From Sperchopsis tessellata (taxonomy: Eukaryota > Arthropoda > Insecta > Coleoptera > Hydrophilidae), in NCBI GenBank assembly GCA_033557685.1, contig JAWQRN010000288.1, positions 1-32,136 on the forward strand: a stretch of 32,136 nucleotides of DNA, read 5' to 3'. A model generated the notes under the pieces. That model saw only the letters and a program-made list of their open reading frames with translations. It made no database searches and was not told the origin of the DNA. Each line of letters begins with the position of its first letter. Within the stretch, counting starts at the first letter, position 1. The position numbers and the translations under genes were made by a program. Positions 11,034 through 20,214 of this stretch are shown piece by piece.

Positions 11034-14000
11034 TCAATGGTCTGCATGTTGTGATATGGTTCCAGAACTCCACACCCATTGTAGAGCTCTACTTAAGTTG
11101 CCTACTAGCCAAGGAAAAAGACCTCCTCCGCTTACGACGGTCCCGCACATAAACTTTATATAATCAGTGCTATGTATTAAGGAAAATTGTAAAATAATAC
11201 TGAAAAACTAAATAACTACAATTTAAAACAACATTATCTAATAGCATTACATATAGTTGCAAAGTGAAAGAGATATGACAATAATTGATGTCTATGAATA
11301 TGAATTTTGTTTCCGGGTGGAAACCATGTAGAGGCTCTGATAAGTACCGACGTTTCTGAACATCGTCATGAAACAGGTCACACCATTATGTTCCAAGATA
11401 CTTAAGTCTTAGCTCGGGAGCCTTCTTATTTTCCCAGAAAATTCCCAGTAGTCATTGAGGTTTATAATCATCCCAACAATATCAATTGGGACGATGGTTT
11501 TCAACTACCAATTGCTTGGAGAATTCCCCTATCTCATTTCTCTCCTTTTGCACTTGGCAACAACCGCCCTAATAGAACTGCTCTGCGCTAGTGTACATTC
11601 CCCACTCCAGTCCTTGCTTATATAAGCATGATCTGGCCGAGTTTGGATCAGAGAAGTGAATTAATTTGTTGAAGGAACATCACTCGCCTTGAAAATGTCC
11701 CTTGCAACAGTGAATGAAACATCGGCACCTATCAGAGCCTCTACACGGTTTCCACTCAGAAACAACATTCATACAGATAATAACTGTGGAAGTCTATTAC
11801 CTTTAATAATTGTTGTTGTTAATAATTTTCGGTGCCGACCATAGATGTCGCTATAGTATAAGTTACCTGATTTTATTGAATTACAGAGAAAATCGTTGCA
11901 CTTTCTGTTTCCAAATTGATTGGCATAATTTGATGTAATACATTGACTATACATTATATTTGGGATAAACATTTATCTGGAAGATTATTCCACAGAATGA
12001 GTTTTTTCTAAATCTCCACAAAGAAGTTAAGTCCACCAAATACCCAGAGGATCAAAGCTCTCCTGATCTATTTCACAGTGATGAAAAGTTAATATGAGCA
12101 GTAAATTCTCCTTTGGCTGTAACATCAGCAGTGCAGTTAGAAATCACTACCAAGACAACTCAAATAATGAAGAGACAAAATAAGTATAAAGCCAATTATA
12201 ATGCGATACATCAAAGCTCCATCAATTTTACTCCACCTGCTGGTAATGATTTGGTTTGTCTCTTGTGTAAACACTTTAAAAGCATATCCCTGGCTCTAAA
12301 AGTAGAATAAACAGTCGAAAACTTTCGATTAATGATCATATATTCAAGTCAGTAAATGTAAATGGAATCTATTGGCACAAAAATAAAGATAAAAGACGCA
12401 TGAAAATTATATGACCTATGATACCCAAAATTTGGTATTCAAACAGAAGCTTCAACTGGAAAAAAATCTTATAAAAATGAATTAGTGATGAATAAAATAT
12501 TCTATGACTAGCACTTCTGAGAGCTACATGTCAGTCTAAAATTAGCACTTTTTAAAACAGGTCGGCACTCATACCTAGCTATTTTAAGAGAGACACTACT
12601 CCGGATATTATCACAGTTGAGCATTGTTTTCTAGTACGTTAAAGTTATCAGGAAGAAAATTCAAGGAATCTGGAAGTAAAAAAATATTTGTGACCATTCA
12701 GCATCTCGTCTAAAAGATATACATTTTTTTAAATAACATAGTATAGACAAGTGCAGGGGACAAACCTGCAATAGCGCAAGTCATTTATTCCAATCTTATC
12801 CTTTTTGAACTTTTTTTCAAATAATATGAGATTATTAGGAGTGGATGATGTTCTGATTCTGTTTTTACAACTTCTCTGGTAGATATCAACATTGATTTTT
12901 CATAATGTTCCTTTCTAACATATTTGAAGACGTCTAAACTTATTTACCTATTTAAGAAAGGATATCGTGGTGACAAAATGAATTTCAAGCCTGTTGAATA
13001 TATCGTGTACTGGAATATTAAGACCCACTTAGAATAATTGCCCGTTTCTATTTAATTATCGGTCAACTAACCATGCCCATTCTATATAGATGATGTTAGC
13101 ATATTCATTAATGATTCAGACACAAGTATTGAGTGGTGTTTTAAGATCTAACGCCCAGTTGGTTTTAAGGCAATGGTTTAGAATTTTAGTTTGTTATGAA
13201 AACTTAAACCAATCTGCAATAATTAAAAACCACATTTAATTTATGCCTTATTATTTCTTTCTTTAATCTTTTAATCATCTCAACTGAAATGTATACGTCT
13301 GTGGAGTTCCACTTAACTGGTATTTTTATTCAATAAAATTTAAGCAATACGTGGGTTGCAACTAAAAAGATTTATAGTCATTATTAGTGTTGTTTTTTTA
13401 TCACAGTAAATTCTATCACAGAAAATATTTCAATATTCATTAATATTAAATTACTCTTTTTTAAAAGAACTTTGCTGTTATTAAACCGAAAATCTTATAT
13501 TAGTACTAAAAAAAGGATATTATATGGTCCATGGAGGATGCCCACCATTTATATATAAAACGTATGTGAAGCCATCCTTGCAACGACCCTTGATGGAATA
13601 ATAATATGGTAGAAAACAATGAAGAGAAAATCTGTAATCATATAGCGGCATGAAATACTCCATGAAATCTACTAAAAATAGAGTGAAAAATTAATATATA
13701 TCTACACTTTTTATTTATTTTTTTATTCATCCAAATTATGAATTTTGCAAAGCAATTATTCCATGTGGATAAAAGAACAAGGAAATTTCAATATGTCCCG
13801 GGTCATTGGATAAAAATCAGAAGCCCAACCCAATCAAATGTACACACTGGACCTCTAGTAATGCTTATTCAATGGTTCCATGCAACAGTATTCTGTCGAA
13901 ATAATTTTCTCAACTATACATTGTCGAAAAAGTGTTCCTCGGAATATTCCACTAACAATAATGAAATAAACTTACTTTCTCCTTTCGTAAAACATAATGG

Positions 14001-16349
14001 CAGCGCTATTTGTAGTAAGGACATGCAAGAAAACTGCTTTCACTCTCTTTCGCTCGGCAGTAGTCAAATGTCCTATTAATGAGTCTAGGAGTAGCGAAGC
14101 GATACCGTTTCGTCGATATTCTTTCGCTACACCTAATGAAAGTATGTATCCGACATCTGATGTTTTAATGAACGATTTTGCTAATATACCAGCATCCTCT
14201 GGATTAAGTGCACAATATGGCTTTATCTCAGCTACGATTAGCCCTATGATCAACTGGTTGTATACCGCTGCCAAGGCATAAAACCTACTGTAAACAAAAG
14301 ATTTTTTGCATTAGTAAAATATAAAAATATATCGTGCAGGACGAAAGTAAAATAAATACTAGAGATAAAAATTTAAATAGAATAAGAATTTGTTGCTTTC
14401 TTGGCTGCACATGAATGTATTATTTAGATATCTGATTAAATCAAATAGCAAGCTAACTGTCCAAGTCAATATATTAAATGCAAAAATTAAATATGCATCG
14501 AAAAATTTAGGAACAAGCTGAAAATGCAGTGGACACCGTGTTTCTATCATTAAGACCGTGCTGATGACGTCTTAATGACAAAAACACAGTGTCCACTGCA
14601 ATTTAGGCTTGTTCCTAATTTTTTTGATGCATTTTGATTTCTGTAACTAATATATTGACTTAGACAGTTTGCTCGATATATGATTTAATTAAATATCAAA
14701 ATATTACAATTAAATAGAATATTTAATAGAAATAAATACACTTTCATTGACCAAACTTAAAAAAGATTAACAAAAAAAAAATACTCCAAAAATAATGCAC
14801 ATTCAGAAACAAGACTGACTTTAAAATGCATAATTTTTGGAAAAAAGCATTTCTTTCACTTTCTTCACTAACATCATACGTGTGAGAGGTGTGCATTTTA
14901 TATTACATTTCATTATACTAAATACATATGCATAATAAAAAATGAAAACTTTCAAGATAATTGCGAAAGCACAAATGATTACTTGCTGGTCATACAGACT
15001 TCTATTAATTGTGTTTCTTTTTGAAACTATGTTAATAAATGAGTTATTTATTTCTAAAATTTTAAATTAATTCTTTCGGTTTTTTCACTTTAATTTTTAA
15101 TATTTTCGAATGGTTTTAAAAATAGAGAAAAACTAACTAATGCCAATTTCTTAAGAACATTTTATGTAGACAAAACAGAAATTAAATATCTACATATTAC
15201 CATTTTCGAGATACAGGGGCAAATTGAAAAGTTCATCTTTTTGACATGTACTTATAACTCAGATATTTTTTTAGATATTCAAAACTGGTTAAACATTCTC
15301 ATTGCTACTGTTAAATATATATAGTTTACAAAATTATTTGAGTTATATGACAGGGACTATATTGAATTTTATCTTTAATAAATAGGATTTTTTTTTTGAT
15401 TTTAATAATTTAACATTTATCATATTTATTGCTTTAGTATTCTTTAAGATCATTAAAAATATTATTTTGGGATCCAGGATTGTCAAATGTTTTGCAAATA
15501 ATACGTTGATTGCTATTATGTATTATCTTAATATAATAAAATAATTTGTAGTTAACAATTTTAGAGAAAATTCTACAATGACCAAGGTATCCTAACCTGA
15601 CCCCTGACTTTGTTTGTGGGGATGTGTAAAGGATAAAACATTTAAACAGTGAAATATCAATATTGAAAAAATAAGAAATTTCAAAAATGCTATGGGCAAG
15701 TTTCAACATTATTCATATTGCAAATTTTTGAAACAGTATTCAAAGAAGGTGAGAGTTGTGTATACAAACAAATGAAAAGCAATTTGAACACCTTAGATAA
15801 TTTAGTTATAAGTTATATAACATCCAACGTTATTATATAATTTTAAATTTAATATCATGATATAGTTTCAAAGCATATTTCATTAAATGTGTCATAGCCC
15901 ATTACGAGCTCCTTCGATGGTAATCTACTACTTATGATGTTAGCATTAACTATGTATTATAGTCATTGAAAGTCTACTACATAGACCAACTTATGTGAAT
16001 AGCAATCTAATTTGCAAAAATTTTATTAGGACATTATGAAATTTATAATTAAATCAATTTGTAAAGACTTACCTTGTACTCGAAGTGATTTCTTCATACC
16101 ACGAAAGAGGATATTCTATAGGGAACCAATCCTGGCAAAGAGATCGCACTTCATCTAGGTCTCCGGGGCAGAGGAACCGGAGTTGAACATCACCGAGAGA
16201 GCACAGGGGTATCCTGCTCTCTGTGGAAGAACACCTATCACTATTTAAACTATTTCCGTTGTTCTGGTACCTAATCAGAAACAATTAGCTTTTTACACCA
16301 CTCCAACAACCTGTGACTATGAAAGAGCTTACCAATTAATACCTGCCAT
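11034..16349 (-). CDS. NAA60: N-alpha-acetyltransferase 60 (NatF), five coding exons
   Basis: GNAT-fold acetyltransferase that, in known animals, sits on the cytosolic face of the Golgi and acetylates N-termini of membrane proteins. I place coding exons at 16333-16349, 16073-16270, 13976-14287, 13521-13631 and 11034-11166, joined in phase to 256 residues (human about 242). Recognisable blocks: CQDWFPIEYPLSWY near residue 50; the acetyl-CoA loop RRNGIA at about 130-135; YILSLGV with the catalytic-type Tyr at about 119; LHVLTTN with the His at about 160; then FLPYYYSIKG and DGFTYVLYINGGHPPWT. The last exon encodes DYIKF plus a hydrophobic tail rich in Trp and Leu, in the position of the family's membrane-binding helices. 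The first exon has only 17 coding bases (MAGIN plus a split Trp codon). Introns 1-3 are GT-AG; intron 4 is AT-AC of U12 type. Start and last exon are inferred from splice signals and family alignment from memory, without transcript data. Confidence 0.93.
11299..11773. mobile_element. Long-inverted-repeat element, possible Penelope-like terminus
   Basis: Arms 11299-11356 and 11716-11773 are 58 bp each and about 80% or more complementary (core GTAGAGGCTCTGATA). A GC-richer centre of about 360 bp separates them. Near 11620-11665 the centre has a TATATAAG box with a TCAGAGAAG downstream, promoter-like. Inside each arm the strand leading outward reads GAAAC(G/A)TCGG next to a short hairpin, reminiscent of the GAAAC half of hammerhead motifs seen in Penelope-like elements. 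A truncated copy is at 1-95. It lies in the NAA60 U12 intron. The family assignment is inference; a plain foldback or MITE is the alternative. Confidence 0.7.
11774..12935. other. Part of NAA60 intron 4, nothing recognised
   Basis: AT-rich intronic sequence. Open frames on either strand (for example 12113-12310 plus) show no recognised family. Confidence 0.5.
12936..13180 (+). pseudogene. Non-LTR retrotransposon RT relic in NAA60 intron 4
   Basis: The plus strand reads FKKGYRGDKMNFKPVEYI (family 'FKKGDR.D..NYRPVS') and, about 60 codons later, YIDDVSIFINDSDTSIE (RT motif C). The distance between the two is too short for a whole palm, so it is internally deleted. It is antisense to NAA60. Confidence 0.55.
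14288..16072 (-). other. NAA60 intron 2 (GT-AG) with foldback element
   Basis: The donor is GTAAGT just below 16073 and the acceptor is TTTACAG just above 14287, both read on the minus strand. Apart from the palindromic foldback at 14424-14699, the 1.8 kb is AT-rich. I recognise no coding exon in it. A minus-strand open stretch around 15434-15709 has no family resemblance that I can name. Confidence 0.85.
14424..14699. repeat. Near-perfect palindromic foldback (about 130-bp arms, 12-nt loop)
   Basis: Left arm 14424-14556 and right arm 14569-14699 are inverted copies. Shared blocks include AACTGT(C/T)(C/T)AAGTCAATATATTA, TTAGGAACAAGC, TGCAGTGGACAC(C/T)GTGTTT and ATCATTAAGAC/GTCTTAATGAC. The loop (14557-14568) is only 12 nt. 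In NAA60 pre-mRNA this would fold into a very long hairpin. No coding content and no clear target duplication was seen. Confidence 0.88.
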
Positions 16350-16984
16350 TTAATTGGAGGTTTGTATGGTACAATATTTGACTGTAGGACAAACAAAATT
16401 AAAAATCAACGATCGTACGCCGAAAGACCTAACAGGACAGGCTTTCGTCGTCCAATTGTAGTAAATCTATGCTTTGACTTTTCTGACATGTTTATCGACA
16501 AACCAAAGGTGTTCGATGTATATTTATTTTCGACTCCTGTCACTATCTCACTTTTCGCTCAGGGCTATTAAAGGCCAACAAGTATGAAGTTTTCCAGGAA
16601 CGTCATATGGTATGCAGTTGTAACAATTGCTCAAAAACAAATATTTTTATTTTTCATCTATTTATCACTTCATTACCTAATTAAAATTATGTAACACATT
16701 TTTTGATAGTATATATTCTTTACCTTATGTTGCTTCGCTTATCGCCCTATTTTAGCTCCATGATTTTTAATTAATTAATTCAATAGTCAAATATGCAGAA
16801 GTTACCGCCATCTAACAGCACTTCTTTGCTTAATCCAGTGGCGCACGCCACAGAATATCTAAGGTACACGTGCACTCAATAGTTCAAAATATAACCTCGA
16901 ATTTGGTTGTTGAAATTTTAATAAAAAAGGAGTTTATATTGTTCAATTCCTTACACACGTGTTCTCAGATAAAATTGCAACACC
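16350..16984. promoter_or_regulatory. Shared divergent promoter interval, NAA60 / RRP7
   Basis: 635 bp separate the NAA60 ATG (minus) from the RRP7 ATG (plus), so both 5' UTRs and promoters must lie here unless there are further non-coding exons. The interval is less AT-rich locally (CG-containing patches near 16410-16450 and a GGCGCACGCC patch near 16845). I see no clear TATA box or other named core element that I would defend. Confidence 0.6.
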
Positions 16985-18586
16985 ATGTATACAAAGAATT
17001 TGTTAGGGTTTAAAGGTTTGTTTATTCTTTATAAATATATCATTAACTTTGAAGAAACATTTTCCAGATGCTGGATAGCTTTAAAAATATTTAGTCTATC
17101 GAAATATAACTTAACATCGACAATTTCTTCACTGCTCATTTTCTCTAAATGCTCACCGTGCAACCAACCTTTCTTCATGCAATCATTAACATTATCCTTC
17201 ATTGCACATTCATTCAACATTCTCGAGCAGTTACTGTTAGAAGCTAACAGGGCCACCAGTCCAGAAAGGCTACTAATGATTGGAAAGCTATGTATTTATG
17301 GCTCTTGCTAATATGGCTTCATATTCCCATTTGAATAACAAAATAAGAGTTCCTTTCTTATATTTTCTGACAATTCGTTTATATGAATCGTTATTTGCCA
17401 ATAAGGCATCATTCTTGATTTCGCTTGTGTGATTTGAGATTCACTGATAGCTGAAGAAAAAACCTACCCTATTCCCTATTTATATACTTGCCTGTGTGAA
17501 GTACATGCATACTTATAGAAAAGAGACCATACACAGACTTCATAAAACTGATTAAGTACTTTGCGACAATTACGGGAGCTCTAAATTATTCAATCAGTTA
17601 TCATCTAAAAACACCTTGGTGAAACTGGCCTTATACTCAATACAGGAGAATATGTTAATTTATTTCATTATAATTTTTAAAATGTAGGTTTTTCTATATT
17701 TGTATTACCTACACTCGTTTGTTGCATGCATTATTAAATTTATTTTTTCTGGATTTAAACTTTTGTGGCTTACCATGTACCTTTTGACAGATAAATAAAT
17801 TATTTTAATCTATTAAACTAACTTACCAATATTTGTGCTAATGTACATTTGTTGAAGTAATATAAATTCATCTTCTTTGTTTCTGTCCTAGTTATACCTG
17901 TGAGCTTTTCCATAACCAGTTCAGCTCAACATGAACTGTTTGTTAAGGAAGATGATGCTGATCCCCATGGAAAAACTTTAATAGTATTAAATATACCTCC
18001 ATACGTTACTCTAAAGAGCCTAGAAAGACTTTTTTCCAAACTTGGCCAAGTAACATCAGTAACCTTTCAAGAAAGGACCGACTCTTCAGTAACATCCAAC
18101 AAGAATAATGGATTCAAACAGGCAAATATTGTATTTAAAAATTTAGTAAATTTGAAGTCGAGAATTTTGGAACCTTTTTCCACAAACGATCATCCAATTG
18201 CTGTTGGATTAGAAAAATGGATCAAAGAATACAACAATAAAATTGATAAACAATTGGAATTACGGAAACAAGCTCTTAGTATACTTGCGGAATATAAAGA
18301 AAAAGAAATGCTGGACAAGTTGAAGAAAACTGAAGAAGACTATGAGGGATGGACAGTTGTAACGAAGAAAGGTCGTAACCCAGGTGTTTCAAGGAAAGAA
18401 AGTGTTGAAAACAAATTGAAATCAAAGCTAAATCTAGGAAGTGAAAGGAAAGAGTTGAAAAACTTTTATAGGTTCCAAATAAAAGAATCAAAACAGAAGC
18501 ATATAGAAAATTTGAGGAAACAATTTGAAATGGACAAACAAAAGGTTAACGCTATGAAACAGACAAGGCGGTTTAAGCCTTACTAA
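16985..18586 (+). CDS. RRP7: Ribosomal RNA-processing protein 7 (RRP7A homologue)
   Basis: Homologue of RRP7A/Rrp7, a nucleolar SSU-processome (UTP-C) factor for 18S rRNA maturation. Coding exons at 16985-17015 and 17892-18586 give 241 residues. Exon 1 encodes MYTKNLLGFK plus one base. The intron runs from GTTTGT to TCCTAG, and the joined codon is Val in GFKVIPVSFS, matching the GY-x-x-IPIKFS start of family members. An RRM-like domain begins at KTLIVLNIPPY (about residues 37-115). It is followed by a coiled, Lys/Glu-rich segment, the conserved EGWTVVTKKGR block, and the C-terminal RRP7 domain (RKELKNFYRFQIKESK to RRFKPY at the very end). The ATG context is ACACCATG. The large exon is certain; the small first exon is inferred from phase, position and similarity. 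The GTTTGT donor is weaker than usual. Confidence 0.92.
17029..17440 (-). pseudogene. Unidentified frameshifted coding-like stretch inside RRP7 intron
   Basis: On the strand opposite RRP7, two open stretches in neighbouring frames abut. One (about 17439-17306) reads YKRIVRKYKKGTLILLFKWE and ARAIN. The next (about 17305-17029, one base shifted) reads SLSGLVALLASNSNCSRML, then KKGWLHGEHLEKMSSEEI and KAIQHLENVS before a stop. The composition is that of a real helical protein with Cys, Trp and charged residues, unlike the surrounding AT-rich noise. There is no usable ATG or splice acceptor that opens both parts. It looks like a decayed coding fragment (pseudogene or transposon piece), or the 3' exons of an antisense gene. 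I do not recognise the family. Confidence 0.35.
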
Positions 18587-18775
18587 ATTAAGTATCTATT
18601 AAATTTTTATATGAAGGATGTACTGTATAATAATATACAGTTTTGTTAATGATGGTTGTATTTCATTTATTTTCTTATAAAAAATGACCAATTATTGTTT
18701 ATTAACTAAGATTTAAATAGTGCAGAAATTACAATATTTATATTTATTTACCTACATAAGGAAGGTACGTCAAAA

Positions 18776-18781
18776 AATAAA
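18776..18781 (+). terminator. Candidate AATAAA polyadenylation signal for RRP7
   Basis: An AATAAA lies about 190 nt after the RRP7 stop. In such AT-rich DNA a chance match is likely, and an earlier ATTAAA at about 18597 is also possible, so this is tentative. Confidence 0.35.
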
Positions 18782-18830
18782 TATATATTAAGATTTTTAA
18801 AACATTATTCTTAAGAATAAAATAGATTTC

Positions 18831-18894
18831 TTCAGTGTAGCCCACTTGCCTATTCTCATTACTTCGGTGTAGTCCACTTCCCTATTCTCGTTAC
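18831..18894. repeat. Two tandem copies of a 32-bp unit
   Basis: 18831-18862 and 18863-18894 are head-to-tail copies of a 32-base unit beginning TTC(A/G)GTGTAG and ending CTATTCTC(A/G)TTAC. They differ at only a handful of positions. A partial third copy may start after 18894 (AAGTGTAG). It lies in the RRP7 3' flank. Confidence 0.75.
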
Positions 18895-19516
18895 AAGTGT
18901 AGAATGAACAATTACTATACTCTCTACCCTTTGTATTCTGTTGGTATAAGTGGGTTTGCCCTAAGGAAATGTCAACAGACAACATAAATGGATACAATTC
19001 TAGATTACGAATAAACAGATTTACCTTTCTTCTCATGAAACAATATACCTTTTGAACACATAAAATGGGGGTATAATTAAAGGTGACATTATGTCCTTAG
19101 TAAAAGCAACAAGATCACAACTAATGACATGTTCATAAGTAGAAATGGTAATACTCTAAGCAAATACAGTTGTCACACAAACCTTATCTTTGGGATATCT
19201 GAAACTAGTCACAGATGAGTATCAGTGGTGCTCCTTACAGCAAATGTGAAAGGAACGACTAGTTTGACTAATATATTCTGCTCAACATTCACAGAGCAGT
19301 GTTAACCAAAAGTACTATTATCCATCTCAGATATACCAAAGGTAAGAAGTTGTGAGCCTGGAGATATATCATGTTAGCTGGTCAGTCATTGTATAGATAG
19401 CGTAGCATTTACGTATTTAACTTACTCTTAATAAATTACTATTAACTCAATGTATAATATGGATACATGTATATCAACGGTATAAAAATTCAAAACCTTA
19501 TTGGATAACAATATGT
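18895..19516. other. Intergenic stretch, nothing recognised
   Basis: About 620 bp between the 32-bp repeat and the next RT relic. There are many stops in all frames and no splice-framed coding block, RNA gene or repeat that I can name. Confidence 0.5.
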
Positions 19517-19850
19517 ATATGCAGATGATATTTGTATATACAGACAAGATATATAAAAAATAGCACCTATGGTTGGAGCAATCCAAAGAACTTCAAGATA
19601 CTTAACACCAAGAACAAAACAGCTGGTCTATAATGCGTACATAGTATCTCATATTAACTACCAGATTAATACGTGGTGCAGAGCTACGAAACAGAACATT
19701 AAGCAAATCCAAAATACACAAAACAAAGTAATATAGGCATTAAGAAACCCCAACAAGCAGCCTATACCGAATAGAAATGAATATAGAAAGAAGATACAAC
19801 ACATTTGTGCAGTACTATATAACCAACTACCATACTAGATCAAGAACATT
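19517..19850 (+). pseudogene. Non-LTR retrotransposon relic (internally deleted RT)
   Basis: The plus strand begins with YADDICIYRQ (RT motif C). A deletion brings this next to a C-terminal RT segment reading GAIQRTSRYLTPRTK, LVYNAYIVSHINY and KQIQNTQNKVI, then LYNQLPY. This order is that of Jockey/I-like LINE C-terminal domains, where 'R.L.Y...I.S.I.Y....W' follows the catalytic palm. Stops interrupt both parts. It is a dead fragment lying tail-to-tail with INTS15. Confidence 0.72.
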
Positions 19851-20103
19851 GGCATCAACTCTTTCAAAAAAGTGTTAAGAAACTATATGGTATACAATCA
19901 ACTGAGTGAACTGTAATGAATCTGAAGGTTTCAAGTCCAATGGGATAAAAATTATATGTTTTAGTAATATACTATTGTATTCATTGATATCAGTCAATCC
20001 TTAGTTCTTTTGCTTTTAGCTCTTACAGTGCACTAAATTCCAGGTAAGTATATGAAATTACTCGTATGGGATAAAATTCACTACATTTTGATCCGAATAA
20101 AAC

Positions 20104-20109
20104 TTTATT
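20104..20109 (-). terminator. AATAAA polyadenylation signal of INTS15
   Basis: TTTATT on the plus strand reads AATAAA on the minus strand, about 105 nt after the INTS15 stop codon. That is a plausible 3' UTR length. Confidence 0.55.
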
Positions 20110-20214
20110 ATTGTTTCGTCTTAATTTATACATTTGATACAAAAAATATTTCATTAAATTAATAAATTTACTAAATAAGTTTTCCATATCATACAAAAAA
20201 GTTTGTAATTAAAA

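Larger units (their letters stand above)
11167..13520 (-). other. U12-type AT-AC intron (NAA60 intron 4)
   Basis: Read on the minus strand, the donor at 13520-13512 is ATATCCTTT, a perfect minor-spliceosome 5' site. The branch site at 11184-11176 is TTCCTTAAT, also a perfect match. The branch adenine is about 10 nt before the terminal AC (11168-11167). No GT follows the exon-4 coding block, which would otherwise run into a stop straight after HPPWTI. Splicing at these sites completes a Tyr codon and continues in frame into DYIKF, as in other NAA60 proteins (WTILDYI in human). The intron also hosts an inverted-repeat element and an RT relic. Confidence 0.9.

Noticed and set aside
10826..11079. 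Two overlapping minus-strand open frames, at first suspected to be a PIF/Harbinger fragment (WWIRHI-like)
   Set aside because: The interval is explained by the out-of-frame part of the NAA60 last exon plus its 3' UTR; the resemblance to Harbinger proteins was superficial.
12661..12690. Alternative U12 branch/acceptor (TTCCTTGAA with nearby AC) for NAA60 intron 4
   Set aside because: Using it gives only four residues before a stop, whereas the 11184-11166 branch/acceptor has a perfect consensus and restores the family C-terminus.
13738..14281. Two plus-strand open frames of about 100 codons
   Set aside because: They lie opposite NAA60 exon 3, which has clear GNAT motifs and splice sites; the plus-strand translations show no family resemblance.
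15434..15709. Minus-strand 91-codon open frame in NAA60 intron 2
   Set aside because: Considered as an alternative NAA60 exon or transposon fragment. The reading phase is not needed to join exons 2 and 3, and no motif is recognisable.
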